This document shows positions 46,844-59,375 of a stretch of DNA of 64,000 nt, in pieces. Position numbers and translations under genes: made by a program. Where the stretch lies: positions 20,929,407 to 20,993,406 of the forward strand of contig NC_044920.1 in the NCBI RefSeq assembly GCF_003576645.1. Reading direction: 5' to 3'. The notes beneath the pieces are model-generated. The model had not been told where the DNA came from and did no database searches. It worked only from the letters and a program-made list of their open reading frames with translations. The number at the start of each line of letters is the position of its first letter. Position 1 is the first letter of the stretch. This DNA is from Ipomoea triloba. Lineage: Eukaryota > Streptophyta > Magnoliopsida > Solanales > Convolvulaceae.

Positions 46844-48583
46844 CATATATTGTTTACTAGCATATCACACTTAGCCGTCTTGGAGAAATGAGGCCTACTC
46901 CACTCTGTTGGATGCTTGTTAGCTAACCATTAGGAAACATTAGTATCCAAATCTCTTAACTCAGCCATTGCTACAGAGAAAGTGGGTACAATTGTTGCCC
47001 TAGTTGCTTTCCAAAGTGCATCATTAATTGGTAGCCCACCAAAACTAGCAACTTTCATATTACCATGCAAGTGTCTAAAACAATACCTATGGCTTACCAT
47101 AGGCAACACCTGTTCAAATGCAGAAATGAGACCTTTTTTCTTGTCAAACATAAAACTATAGTCTTGCTCTTTAAACCCAGCCCAAGGTCTCTTTTCAACA
47201 ACTCTAAAAACCAGCTCTATGAATCGTTATTCTCCCCTTCAACAATAGCATAAGCAATTGGGAATATGCCTTCATTACCATAAACACCAATTGCAGTTAG
47301 TAGCATCCCTCATGCTTTATTCTTACGATGGCAGTCATCAACCCCAATGATTGGCCTACAAAACTTAAAACCTTCCTTACATACTTCCCAACATAGATAC
47401 ATTCTAAGAAACCTCCTCTTACCCCCTTCATAGGTTAAATCTAACAATTTCACCACACAAGTTGTATTTGGATTTGTTTTTTGGATTTCCATACAATAAC
47501 TCCAAATTTTATTGAAGTTCTCCTCTAGTTCTCCCTTAATTACAGCCTTAGCCATGGCCATTGCTGTGTAAGCTTGTCTTTAGTTATGTCAACATGTTCA
47601 TCAGTGCACACATTTTCTCTAAACTCATTCATTGAACAAGTACTATTTGAAGTAACTTCATTTTTCCACCTTTTTGCTATGAAAGATGAAGTCACAAACT
47701 TCTTGTCATATATCCATGAACAATTTATCTAAGGGTAGTTATCTTCCAACTTTTCATCCTTATCCTTTCTACAAGTTACTTGCCACTTGCAGTCCTCTTG
47801 TTTACACTTAGCAACACACATCACTTTATCATTCTTAATGAATTTTAGTTCCTTCCCAAATTGAATAGCATACACCTTGACTGCCTCTTTGAACTCACCT
47901 TTATTAATAAATGTCTTGTCAATCCACAATGGAGATGGTAATTTAGGAATAACCCTCCTAATAGATTGTACCCCGGCATGTGTTTCAACCCTATAATCAA
48001 AAGGATTTAATGTATCATCAGTCAGTGCTATATTTTCTGCATTTCCAGTCTTCACAACTCTGGGAACTTCAACTTCAACTCTAGGAACTTCAACTTCAAC
48101 ACCTCCATACTCCACATTGGGATCAACATACTTTTAAAACTCTTAGTAGTAATCATCATCAGCAGAATCCCTCTCTTCCCAATCAGAATCCTCTACACTA
48201 TCCTCAGCTTCATCTCCATTGCATATTTCTTCTTCACCAATCACCCCTACTTCATCTGCATCACATGTTTCTTCTTGACCATTCACCCTTATGATAACCC
48301 AAATCTCTACTACTTTAGGTTTCAAAACATTGTTTACTAAGTTTCATGTCTCCAAATTATTAACTAACTCAATTAATCCATTCTCATTACTATTAAAAAA
48401 CCTCAAATTATCATCATTTTTGTATCTTACTTCTATAACATTATCTATTAGAGTCATTATGCCCCATTCATCAGAGTCCATATTAGAAAAAGTTCTAACT
48501 TTACCTTCCAAGTATAGGTGAAATACTTTGATGTATCCTCCCACCATATCTTAACTTAAGAGAGAAAGTATAATTATGTGCAC
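46844..48583 (-). pseudogene. MULE-2 transposase, main exon remnants
   Basis: Minus strand from 48583: AHNYTFSLKLRYGG, a frame change, then GYIKVFHLYLEG (MULE N terminus), the MuDR-type DNA-binding region (KGEFKEAVKVYAIQFGKELKFIKND, CVAKCKQEDCKWQV), ENFNKIWSYCMEIQKTNP, the first catalytic Asp (IIGVDDCHRKN), FDKKKGLISAFEQVLP and HRYCFRHLHGNMK, ending KHPTEWSRPHF, AKCDMLVNNIC at the edge of the copia LTR, just before the catalytic Glu. Stops and shifts are numerous. Its relation to MULE-1 is clear but distant. The first exon is 14.9 kb away at 63542-63596. Confidence 0.88.
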
Positions 48584-48872
48584 CTAATAGTTTAAACAAT
48601 AAAGGGAACACAAATTAAATTAAATTCATATTATGATATTAAAGTAACTTTAAAAAAAAGTCAACTTAATGGTCAAATAAAGCATATATGACAACATATG
48701 AATCACAATTAATTTATGCATACTGGTTCCTATTAAAATACATAGTGAATGATCCCATTGTTGCCTGACAATGCTAATGCATACTAGTCCCCATTCTTTG
48801 GTAACATACATCACGCACTTTACAAAAAAACACTCTAACATATCAATATCTTATACTGGATTACACAGAACA

Positions 48873-49110
48873 CACTAGTACAAAAAAGATCAAAAATATA
48901 AGACCATTTGCGTCCGGAGTTAAAACACCGGACGCGTAAAGTGACGCGGTGGCATTTTTGTAATAAAAAATTCACTATTTAATTATTTTTTAATTTTTTT
49001 TTAAAATACCGTACAATCTGCATACCATAAAAATTCACTATTTAATTATTTTGTAAGTCGCGTTACACGATCTACGTCTGAAGTACGTACTTCAGACTCA
49101 GATAACTAGG
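48873..49110 (+). repeat. CACTA-X 5' terminus (end type A)
   Basis: CACTAGTACAAAAAAGATC, then TTGCGTCCGGAG, CACCGGACGCGTAAAGTGAC and a repeated ATTCACTATTTAATTATTTT. The first ~100 bp match, in inverse, the right end of CACTA-Y (62790-62895). Type A is the leader-side end in both elements. Confidence 0.8.
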
Positions 49111-49129
49111 GTTATTTCGCCGCTTCTTC

Positions 49130-49426
49130 CCCAAAATATAAACAGATCGCGATTCATCACTCCCTTCGCCCCTTCCTAAATCCACTCCAGTCGCATGCCG
49201 CCGTCGTTATCACTCGCGTCGCCCTCGCCGCCGGTCTCCTCTCCTCGCCACACATCTATGCTACGGTGCTTTCCTTCGCCGTCCAACGCCACAGTCGCCG
49301 CCGGCTCGTCTCCATTGCTATCGCCCTAGACTGCCTCTAGTGTTCTTCATACAGCAGAGGTCGCCGTCGGCTCGTCTCAGGTCTCAAAGGTCGCCAGTCG
49401 TTCTTCCTCAAGTCTTTGGTGCGAGG
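49130..49426 (+). promoter_or_regulatory. CACTA-X GC-rich leader exon with splice donor
   Basis: A GC-rich stretch with a 44-codon open frame from the ATG at 49195 to a TAG at 49327 (MPPSLSLASPSPPVSSPRH..., Ser/Pro-rich, unrecognised), ending at a good donor GCGAG|GTAAAAATC (49426/49427). It precedes the captured WAT1 exons. The matching region of CACTA-Y has the same character, which suggests a promoter and first exon belonging to the element family. Confidence 0.5.
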
Positions 49427-49560
49427 TAAAAATCACTAGTTCATAATCTTGGCCTTTGTCAAATAAGTACTTGGTTTAGGGTTAGAAACTGCCAGATTGT
49501 GGTTTCCTTAGGTTAGAAACTTCAGTTTATCATTTGTGTAGGGTCTTGTTCTATCTGCAG

Positions 49561-50595
49561 GCATCCATCCTTAAGAATTACCGTCTTCTTTTACTTCTTC
49601 TTTACGGCCATTCTATCTGCAGTCATCGCTCTTATTGTGGGCAGGGACTTAAATGCATGGATGTTAACGCCTGATATGAGGTGACTTGCTGTTCTATACT
49701 CGGTCAGTTATTTGCTTCCTCTATTACACTTATTTTAGGTTGCCCTCCTGAAGCTATTTTGCTCAATCCATTTTTAAAAACATTTTATCTCAGCCTAAAA
49801 GCTTGATGCCCATAAATGAAATCTTATGCATGTAGTTTGCTCTTTGTGTTCTCATAGCTCTACTATCATAATTGGCCTTGCTTTTAGGCATATTACACTT
49901 ATCTTAGCTGAGTGTAAAACCAATCATTTATCTCTAATTCCTGAGTTGTGAATCCACAATTTTGTATTTGTGATTTAATGGCTTATCAAAATTGGGCAAC
50001 TTCGTTTGAAAATTTAAATCTTAGTCAGTGTGCAAGTGTCTTCATCATCGTGACTACCTCAACTAAACTTTTCAATGTATGTTTCTTTGCTTAATTATGC
50101 TTTTTAGGGGGTTTTTGGCTCTGCGTTCCAAGTCAGTGTAATGGTCTGGTGCGTACGCAGGAAGGGACCTGTTTTTGTTGCTCTGTTCCATCCATTAGGG
50201 ATAGTGATTGCTGCTGCATTGGGCATCATCTTCTTAGGGGATATTTTCTATGTTGGAAGGTGCTTGTGATCTCCTTTGTATAAACTTTCTACTCCATACA
50301 AATTGATATTAACATTCTTGCTGATCGAACTCGGGAAATTGGCTTTAATCTGTTATTGGTTTTCCCTTTACAATCATATGCCTGTTTGCAAGAATGTTAT
50401 CTGCTTATTTACTGATCATTAGATTTTTTGTGCAGTTTGGTGGGCTCAATTATAATTGTTATTGGATTTTACTATGTGATATGGGGAAAAGCAAAAGAAA
50501 TGAAGGTGGCTAATGACATTTTGGTGATAAACATCGAGTCCAGCAGTGAAAAGGCTCCTCTCTTGGAAAATAAAGGTGGGGAGGCGGGAATTTAG
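49561..50595 (+). pseudogene. Captured WAT1-related (nodulin MtN21/EamA) gene, 3' exons
   Basis: Three exons with intact borders. 49561-49702 reads PSLRITVFFYFFFTAILSAVIALIVG, RDLNAWMLTPDM, then an in-frame TGA and LAVLYS. 50108-50259 reads GVFGSAFQVSVMVWCVRRKGP, VFVALFHPLGIVIAAALGIIF, LGDIFYVG. 50436-50595 reads LVGSIIIVIGFYYVIWGKAKE and ends KAPLLENKGGEAGI stop. These are the last membrane helices of the second EamA repeat of plant WAT1-like transporters (auxin/amino acid related). Phases join correctly. One stop codon (49681 region) and lack of the first half mean no transporter is made. The introns are kept, so capture was at DNA level. Confidence 0.88.
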
Positions 50596-51006
50596 TGTCG
50601 AAGTCACTGGACCATGTAAAATTGGTATGTTTTTATTTGAATATGCATGGTTTTTTGCATTTTTTGCTGTTCCATTTAATAAACCTTCTTTCTTCCTTTT
50701 GAGCATATGTGGCCATCTTGTGAATATGTTTTTTAGTCATGGTTTTTACTTGCACTTGCAACAATAAGTTTGGTTTCTGATCTATACTTATTGTGACATC
50801 TATTGTTCATCATCATTAGTTATTTTGTTTTGATTTAAGAGTGGGAAAACAATAAGTGTGGATTATTCTTCCTCAAAAAAAAAGTGTAGATTATTCATGA
50901 TGTGCGTCAAGTAGTAACCTTGACAAATGAAGGAGGGTAATTTGTGTATTATGCGCATGATTTTTCTTAAGGTTTCACTCTTTATCAACCTGTATTCTTT
51001 TTGCAG

Positions 51007-51140
51007 TCAGACGATGATTGTTGTAATTCGTGTGAAGAAGTTCGTGAAGCATACAAAAAAAGAGGATGAGCGATCACAAACCCCGATTTAATAGATCATG
51101 CTGGATTTGATTGTGCAAAGACTTTCCCATTAGCTCAATA
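51007..51140 (+). pseudogene. Captured ERGIC3-like (DUF1692) gene, first captured exon
   Basis: After TTTTTGCAG the frame reads SDDDCCNSCEEVREAYKKRG, a TGA where the family has Trp, then AITNPDLIDHAGFDC. This is the cysteine-rich lumenal motif of endoplasmic reticulum-Golgi intermediate compartment protein 3 (Erv46 family), a membrane protein cycling between ER and Golgi. The following exons are at 58254-58622, on the other side of the Helitron. Confidence 0.85.
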
Positions 51141-51604
51141 TATTGATCCTCTAAAATGCATGCCATGGCTAAGTTAGCCACTTGTTACTGTTTTTTATTA
51201 TCTACATTAGCATTTGAATAAGAAAAACAAAAACTATGTAGGGGTTTAACTAATGAAGAAAATAAATATTTTTCTATGCTAATCAATTAATTTTACTCCT
51301 CACCGCGTGAAGAGTGGAACCCCCACCAAAAAGTAGACGAAGAAGAAGAAGAAAAGAAAATTACTTCCATCTATATATATAAACATAAGTGCTATCTTTC
51401 CCGCTCATTTTAATTCAAAAATTTGAAATCGGTCAACATAATATTATATAATAATTCCTTAACAGAAATTCTAGCATTCCTTATCATTCCTTATTTATTG
51501 CTAAAATTGACAAAATATTTAAAATATGATTCAGTTCCTTATTATACACAAAAATTAATGAAATATTTTATTCAATTCCATTCCTGTATAGATTCCTTAT
51601 TTAT

Positions 51605-51605
<1 letters not shown>

Positions 51606-51676
<71 letters not shown>
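51606..51676. repeat. (CA)n(TA)n microsatellite
   Basis: CA run followed by TA run inside the Helitron; the open frame over it is an artefact. Confidence 0.95.
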
Positions 51677-51678
<2 letters not shown>

Positions 51679-52575
51679 CTATATGATGTATACTATAGTA
51701 TTCAAAAAAAATATTACTATATTATGTTAATGTACGTAATTAAATTCCTCTCATGATACTATTCAAAAACAATTCCAACAATCAAATTACTATATGATGT
51801 ATATTATAGTATTCCAAAAAAAAATATTACTATATTATGTTAATGTACGTAATTAAATTCCTCTCATGATAATATTCAAAAAAAAATTCCAACAATCAAA
51901 TTACTATACGATGTATATTATAATATTAAAAAAATATATTACTATATTAAGTTAATGTACGTAATTAAATTCCTCTCATGATAATATTCAAAAAAAAATA
52001 TTCCAACAATCAAATTACTATATGATGTATATTATAGTATTCCAAAAAAAATATTAATATATTATATTAATGTACGTAATTAATTCCTCCCATGATAATA
52101 TACCATGCAATTCAATTATGGCTCAAAATATTTTAATCTTGCGTATTTTTTTATTTTATATTCGTATACAACCAAATTACTTTATGTTGTATATTATAGT
52201 ATTCAAAAAAAAATTACTATATTATGTTAATGTACGTAATTAAATTCTTCTCATTATAATATTCAAAAAAATTCCAACAATCAAATTACTATATGATGAA
52301 TATTATAGTATTCAAATTTTTTTTTACTATATTATGTTAATGTACGTAATCAATTCTTCCCATGACAATATTCAAAAAAATAAAAATTCCAACAATCAAA
52401 TTACAATATGATGTAGATTATAGTATTAAAAAAATATTACTAGATTATGTTAATGTATGTAATTAAATTCCCCTCATGAGAATATTCAAAAAAAAAATTC
52501 AACAACAAATTACTATATGATGTATATTATAGTATTAAAAAAATATTACTATATTATGTTAATGTACGTAATTAA
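51676..52575 (+). repeat. ~115-bp tandem array inside the Helitron
   Basis: About eight units recognised by AATCAAATTACTATATGATG, TATTATAGTATTC, TTATGTTAATGTACGTAATT and CCTCTCATGATAATATTC. Units start near 51676, 51783, 51897, 52011, 52166, 52283, 52400 and 52507; one is longer through an extra segment at 52100-52160. Units differ at several positions each. Confidence 0.9.
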
Positions 52576-53229
52576 ATGCTATTCATACGGTTGCGTGTTT
52601 GTAGGTTATATATATATATATATTTATTAATTTATTTATTTAAAAATTTGAAATCAGCCAACATAATATTACAATACTTAACAAAATTAAATCATAGTAC
52701 CATCAATATTTTATTTTCATTTAAACAAAATGAAATTATATTTCGGAATTCCCTTGAAATTTGCATATCAATTGAATTTAGTAATTGAGGAATACGACAA
52801 GCTGTAAATAATGTCTTTCCTTATCATTCCTTATTTATATACATATATTAACAAAATATTCAAAGAATGATTAAACCCATAGGGTTACAATGACTTAAAA
52901 AATACCATATCTACATTTTGTTCAAGAATATTTGTGAAATTTATACACTATCATTAATATTTTTTAAAAAGTATAATATTTACATTATATTTTTAAAAGA
53001 TGAATCCCCTATTTATAGTATGAAACTGAATTTAAGTTTACATTTTGTAAAAAAAACATTTTGTGAAATTAATAGTTGATATACATATACTATAAATATA
53101 ATTTATACAGGATTATTAATATTTTTAAAAAAGTATAATACTTGCATTATATTTTTTAAAAAAATGAATCCCTTATTGATACTATGTAACAGATTTTAAG
53201 TTCTGATTTCTTATAATATTGTGATTTTG

Positions 53230-56200
53230 GAGATCCAAAGTATACGTGTCAACATTGTGCTGCAAATTTTTGGTATGAGGAAAGGCTAGAGGCAAGGTTC
53301 AAAAGCAAGAATCCAAAATATTCATTATGTTGCATGCAGGATAAAATAAGATTGCCACCCAACAGATGTCCTCCCGAAAATATGTACAAGCTCTTTTTTG
53401 AATCATCTGATAAAAGTAAACAGTTTTTAGACAATATTCGATCTTACAACAATATGTTTTCTTTCACATCGATGGGTGGCAAGATTGATTATAGCCAAAA
53501 CAAAGGCACTTCCCCACCAATATTTAAATTGCACGGTCAAAACTTTCATCTAATAGGTAGCCTTTAGCCAGTTCAAGGTGCAATACCTAAGTTTGCCCAA
53601 CTCTACATTTATGACACACAAAATGAAGCTGGAAACCGCATCCATTCTATCAGGTGAGAAATAATATTTTTTTAAGCAAATGTTGAATATTATAATATGA
53701 ACATTAGATCATTGAATTTTAAAATGTCTTCACTCGCATAGGCAAACGGCAACTAAAGATAACCTACATGCTGAAATTGTTGCTGATTTACAAAACATGC
53801 TAGATCAAAACAATGTTTTGGTGCAATCTTTTAGAATAGCTGGGAAGAAAATAATGGATGAAAGCTGCTCAAATGTCAAGTTAAAACTTATTGGTAAGCG
53901 TCAAAGAGATGCAAGAACCTATAATCTGCCATCTGTCTCTGAAGTAGCAGCTTTAATCGTTGGAGATTTTGACTAATTGGTGAGTGATAGGGACATAATA
54001 ATAGAAACTCAATCAGGTGAATTACAACGTATAAATGAATTACATCCTGCATATCTTGGATTGCGATACCCTCTATTGTTCCCCTATGATGATGATGGTT
54101 ATAGGGAAGATATACCCATCACACACCCCCAACACTTATAATTCTGGCGGAAGGAAAAAATTAGTGAACGTGAATTCTTTGCATATAGGATGCATGAACG
54201 AGTCAATGAGGTGTCAACTATATTATTTGCAAAGAGAATTTTCCAGCAATTTATAGTTGATGCTTACACAATGGTTGAGGCTGGAAGACTAAAATACGTG
54301 CGGGCAAACCAAAAACAACTAAGGTGTGATATGTATAAAGGATTATCCGATACTTTGGTTCGTGGTGAAACAAATCCGAGTTCTCAAGGAAAACGTGTCA
54401 TATTGCCTTCAACGTTCACTGCATGAGCTAGATACATGATCCAAAATTATCAAGATGCAATGGCTATATGCAGATGGACAAGCTATCCTAATTTGTTTAT
54501 AACATTCACATGTAATCCAAAATGACCTGAGATTATGAGATTTTTTGGGAAAAGGAATCTAAAACCAGAAGATCGTCCATATATTGTGTCTCGAGTATTT
54601 AAAATGAAGTTGGAAGCATTGGTTAATGATCTAAGGCGTAATGAAGTATTTGGGACCATAAGAGCAAGTTATGTAGTAAGAAGTCGTGTCATTGTTTTTT
54701 GTTGAATTGTTATAATATATTATGGAATTTCAGAATTATCATTTACTTTACTAATATTTTTCAACACTTCTGCAGTTGTATACACAATTAAATTCCAAAA
54801 GCGTGGATTGCATCATGCTCATATTTTGCTCTGTTTGGACTCAAAGGACAAAAATTTTGATGGCGATGACATTAATAATATCATCTCTACTGAAATACCA
54901 AATCAACAAACAGATCCTAAATACTACAGTGCAGTATGTGATTTTATGGTTCATGGACCATGTGGTATTGTGAGACTTAACTCTCCGTGCATGTTTAACG
55001 GACGTTGCTCTAAGAGTTTTCCAAAGAAGTTTGTAGATGTTACATCTGTTGGTGAAGATGGGTATTCGATATTTAGGCGTAGAGACAACGGTAGGACAGT
55101 CATGAAGGCTGGTGTTGAACTTGACAACAGATATGTGGTTCCAGACAACTGTTACCTCTTGCTTAAGTACGGTGCTCATATAAATGTTGAGTGGTATAAC
55201 CAATCTCGATCTATCAAATATCTATTCAAGTACGTAAACAAAGGCAACGATCGAGTTACAGCTTCTTTTTATCAAAGTGCTACAGATAAACAATATGGGA
55301 CAACTATTGATGAGGTCAAAATGTATTACGATTGTAGATATGTATCGCCTTGCGAAGCTTCTTGGAGGATATTAGGTTTTGAAATACAATACATATATCC
55401 TCATGTAGAGCGCTTGAGTTTTCACATGCCAAATGAACAAAGCATTTATTTTGATGAGAATGCTCCAATCGATGTCATTGTAGAACGACATACGGTAAAA
55501 CATAGCATGTTTCTGGCTTGGCTTGAGGCAAACAAAAAATACCCTGAGGCAAAGCAACTAACTTATGCAGAGATGCCAACAAAGTTCGTTTGGAAACAAG
55601 CAACAAGAGAATTTGTTCCAAGACAACGAGGATTTTCAATTGGTAGAGTTTTATATGTTCCTCCTGGAAGTGGTGAGATGTACTATTTGAGATGTCTTTT
55701 GAATGTAATACGAGGGCCTACGTGTTATGAAGACTTAAGAACAATCAATAGGGTGTTGTACGGCAATTACCGTGATGCATGTTATGCACTTGGGCTATTG
55801 GAAGACGAAAAAGAATATATTAATGGAATTGTTGAAGCAAGTTCGTGGGAAACTGCAGGAGATTTAAGAAATATATGCACAACATTGTTATCCTCAAATT
55901 GTTTAAGCCGTCCGGAAGTGGTTTGAGACAAATGTTGGACATATATGGTTTGGGACAAATGTTGGACATATATGTCTGATGATATTCTGTACAAACAACG
56001 TAAAATATTGAACTTCCAAGGTATGTATTTATCCATTTGCTTTAATATTTTATTTCATGTTTAATATTATTAGTTCCAAGATGGTGATACTTTTCTAACA
56101 TATATTGTTTAATATTTTTTAGATTTAGTCTTGAGTGTTGATGAAATAAAAAATCAAGCATTAGTTGAGATTGAGAAATTGTTGAAAAGATGTGGGAAGA

Positions 56201-57640
56201 GCCTACATGATTACCAACAAATATCAATTCCAGATCTTGACTGTTCGGCCAGTTTGATGAATAGGTTGATGTATGATGAGATGTGTTATGACAAAGCAGA
56301 ACTTAAAGAAGAGCACAAAAAATTGGTATCAAATCTAACACATGAGCAACATGATATCTACAACACAATAATGAATTATGTAAATTCAAATCAAGGAGCA
56401 ATTTTTTTTGTCTACGGTTATGGAGGAACTGGAAAGACATTTGTTTGGAGAACTCTTTCGGTAGCATGTAGATCAAAGGGAGAAATAGTTCTTAATGTCG
56501 TTTCAAGTGGTATAGCTTCTCTATTATTACCTGGCGGAAGGACTACGCATTCAAGGTTTGCAATTCCCCTAAACCCAAATGAGGATTCAACATGTAATAT
56601 CAAATAAGGTAGCCATCTTGCAGAACTCATTATTAAGTGAAAACTTATAATTTAGGATGAAGCACCAATGATGTATAAGCATTGCTTTGAAGCACTTGAT
56701 AGAAGTATGTGTGATGTATTGCGTTTTTGCAATCCAAAAAGTTTAGAGACCCCTTTCGGAGGTAAACTATTGTATTTGGCGGAGACTTTCAACAAATTTT
56801 GCCAGTTATCCCAAAAGGAAGTAGACATGATATTGTTAATGCAACAATAAATGCATCTTACTTGTTGCCGTACTGTAAAGTGTTACGTCTGACAAAAAAA
56901 TATGCGACTTCAAAGCTCATCCTCAAATAGTGATTCTAAAAAGCTAAAGCAATTTTCAGAATGGATTGCGAACATAGGAGATGGAGAAATTCATGGGCAA
57001 ACAATTGGATGTGAAAACATTACTATTCCAAAAAAAATTTGTTGAAATGTTCTGGAGATCCCATTACAACTATTGTGGAAAGTACATATCCATCATACTC
57101 CAATATTTTTTATGATCCAACATATTTGGAAAAGAGGGCAATATTAGCTCCAACACTTGATGTGGTTGACTCTATCAATGAATATATGACTTCTTTAAAC
57201 ACATATGAGGAAATACATATTTCAGCTTTGACAGTGCTTGCAAATCATATTCAAATGTTGATTTACTAGTTGATGTGCACACGCCTGAATTTTTGAATGG
57301 GATCAAGTGTTCTGGTGTGCCTAATCATGAACTCAGGTTGAAAGTAAGTACTCGGTTATGTTCTTGAGAAATATTGACCACTCAATTGGTTTGTGTAATG
57401 GGACAAGGATGGTTATTACTAAACTTGGAAATCATGTTTTAGAAGCAAAGGTATTATCTGGAAGTAGTGCAGGTCATAAAATCTTGATTCCAAGAATGTC
57501 ATTAAATCCTTCAGATTTGAGACTGCCTTTTAAATTTCAAAGAAGACAATTCCCTCTAATCGTCTCTTATGCAATGACGATTAACAAGAGTCAAGGTCAA
57601 TCACTTTCTGACGTAGGCCTCTTTTAAAAAAGACCAGTAT
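53230..57640 (+). pseudogene. Helitron Rep-helicase (HUH endonuclease plus PIF1-like helicase), broken
   Basis: Starts with GDPKYTCQHCAANFWYEER, runs through the Helitron-like N domain (FKLHGQNFHLIGSL; LHPAYLGLRYPLLFPYDDDGY; FFAYRMHERVNEVSTI; FITFTCNPK), the HUH motif RGLHHAHILLCLD at about 54805, RCSKSFPKKF and the Tyr-bearing KYLFKYVNKGNDRV, then the helicase Walker A FVYGYGGTGKTFVWR at about 56410, a DEAP-like box near 56660, and the final NKSQGQSLSDVGL. Introns interrupt it (for example about 53655-53740, 54680-54775 and 56020-56122). Stops occur at several places and the helicase middle is poorly kept. The protein would nick and roll-circle copy the element; this copy cannot. Confidence 0.9.
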
Positions 57641-58253
57641 TTAGTCATTGACAATTATATGTTGTTGCTTCAAGAGTCACTAACCCAAATGGATTGAAAA
57701 TTTTGATTTGTGATAAAGGAGAACACTCAAAGTAATTCCACAACAAACATTGTATTCAAAGAGGTTTTCCAAAATTTGTAAAATGTTATTATAATATTTC
57801 ATCATAGTTTCATTCATACAATTCTACAATGATTTTCCATTTTGTAAATTTCTCCTTTAGTTCATCATATCATAATTGTTGTGCATTGCACGGGTAAAAC
57901 ACTAGTTTAGGACTTAAAACAATTTATACTAGATTATCTTAATTAATTATAGACTTATAGTAGAAAAAAAAGTAAGATTGTTGATTGATGAATGTTTTTC
58001 TTTTTCTTTAATGGTTTCCTTTGATTAATTTGTTGTGTACTGTATAAGCGAAGCGTTGTCCTTATAATTTTATTTATTGTGCCTCTGTGAAGAGTAATTT
58101 TTTGAAATATTTACGAAGAAATTTTAGTCTAATTAGTAGTCATCTTGACAAGAGAAGCATTTGAATATGTTGAGTTGTCTTTTTTCTTCTTCTCTGTTGC
58201 GCTTGTTGTATATTCAAATGTTCATTGGGTTATTTATTTGATAAAACTTGTAG

Positions 58254-58622
58254 TGTAAAAGGGAATGCTTCATCCAAAAGATTAAAGATGAAGAAGGCGA
58301 AGGGTGCAACATCCATGGATCTCTAGAGGTCAATAAGGTTGCTGGAAATTTTCATTTTTCTCCTGGCAAAAGTTTTCATCACTCAAATGTTTAGTTGAGT
58401 GATTTGATGGCATTTCAAATGGATACTTATAATGTAAGATTCCCTGATTTTGCGATTCTTTAGCTTTTTTATCCAATTTTTGTTACATTCCTTTGTAAAT
58501 TTTATTTTTGGGACCAAAAAGACAAGTATTTTGACTTCATTTTATGTTGTGCAGATAAGCTATACGATAAACAAGTTATCTTTTGGAGCTTATATTCCTG
58601 AAATTGTAAACCCACTTGATAA
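58254..58622 (+). pseudogene. Captured ERGIC3-like gene, further exons
   Basis: Exon 58254-58433 reads CKRECFIQKIKDEEGEGCNI, HGSLEVNKVAGNFHFSPGKS, FHHSNV, a TAG, then LSDLMAFQMDTYN to a GT donor. Exon 58555-58622 reads ISYTINKLSFGAYIPEIVNP, LDK. Both match the lumenal domain of plant ERGIC3. Together with 51007-51140 they are consecutive parts of one gene in the right order, separated by an intron now holding the Helitron. Confidence 0.88.
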
Positions 58623-58738
58623 GTAAATACTATTTGCACTATAGAAATATATTTTTACATAATATCTTCTGGATTTTTTATTTTTATTTTTTCAAGTCGA
58701 CTAGTTCTTAAAATACATGTATAGCTATGATCAGTGTT

Positions 58739-58985
58739 CACTAGTACAAAAAGGGGTATTTGCGTCTGTAATTTTGGACTTTTTGCATCTGGAGTACACC
58801 AGACGCATACTCCGTAGACGCAATTGGTCCGGACTATCTGCGTCCGGAGTTTCCCCGGACGTAGATAGTCACCAGCTGCGTCCGGAACTGCTTAATTCTA
58901 GACGCAGCTGGTAATTTTTTATTTTTTTTAAATAGACTATCTGCGTCTGGAACTGCCCAGTTCCAGACGCAGATAGTCATTATTA
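58739..58985. repeat. CACTA-Y type-B terminus with GCGTCCGGA subterminal repeats
   Basis: CACTAGTACAAAAAGGGGTA followed by at least eight GCGTCCGGA/GCGTCTGGA or inverse words, several as short hairpins (ACTGCGTCT...AGACGCAG type). The right end of CACTA-X (63080-63365) has the same plan. Confidence 0.8.
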
Positions 58986-59375
58986 TTTTAAAAAAAAATT
59001 ATTTTATAAAAATTGATAATAAATAATAATAAATACAATGGTTGACTATAAGAAACCGTTGAATAACAGAAAGTGTAACTACCTACTACCTATTTGAAGA
59101 ATGCATTTAAAAAATAAAAATCAGCCTCTCAAAAAAAATAAAAAAATAAAAAAAAAATCAGCCAAACAATTGAACTAATATCAGTAAAATCTCTTTGAAC
59201 TAATATGAGTTGCTCTGGACAAAATTTAATCCACTTATGTTGCACCAGTCTCTGTTTATCTGATGCATTATTTACACACATTTTTTGTAGTTATGTATTA
59301 ACTGTTCAAGGAGATGAATAGAGGATCTTGCAACATTGTCATAGTCATGTAGTAATGAGATAAAAAGTTACCAAC

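Larger units (their letters stand above)
51370..57905 (+). mobile_element. Helitron with decayed Rep-helicase gene
   Basis: 6.5 kb from TCTATATATATAAACATAAG at 51370 to a 3' end TGTGCATTGCACGGG then AAAACACTAG at 57905, with a hairpin (GTGCATTGCAC) and CTAG as expected. It sits between A (51369) and T (57906), the normal Helitron A|T target, with no duplication. It is inserted in an intron of the ERGIC3-like fragment of CACTA-X. It carries a microsatellite, a ~115-bp tandem array and the pseudogene of its transposase. Confidence 0.85.

Noticed and set aside
51423..51686. Frame ending in Thr-His and Ile-Tyr repeats
   Set aside because: Made by the CA/TA microsatellite.
51676..52575. A CRISPR-like array
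   Set aside because: Units are contiguous, ~115 bp and diverged, with no spacers; the genome is a plant's.
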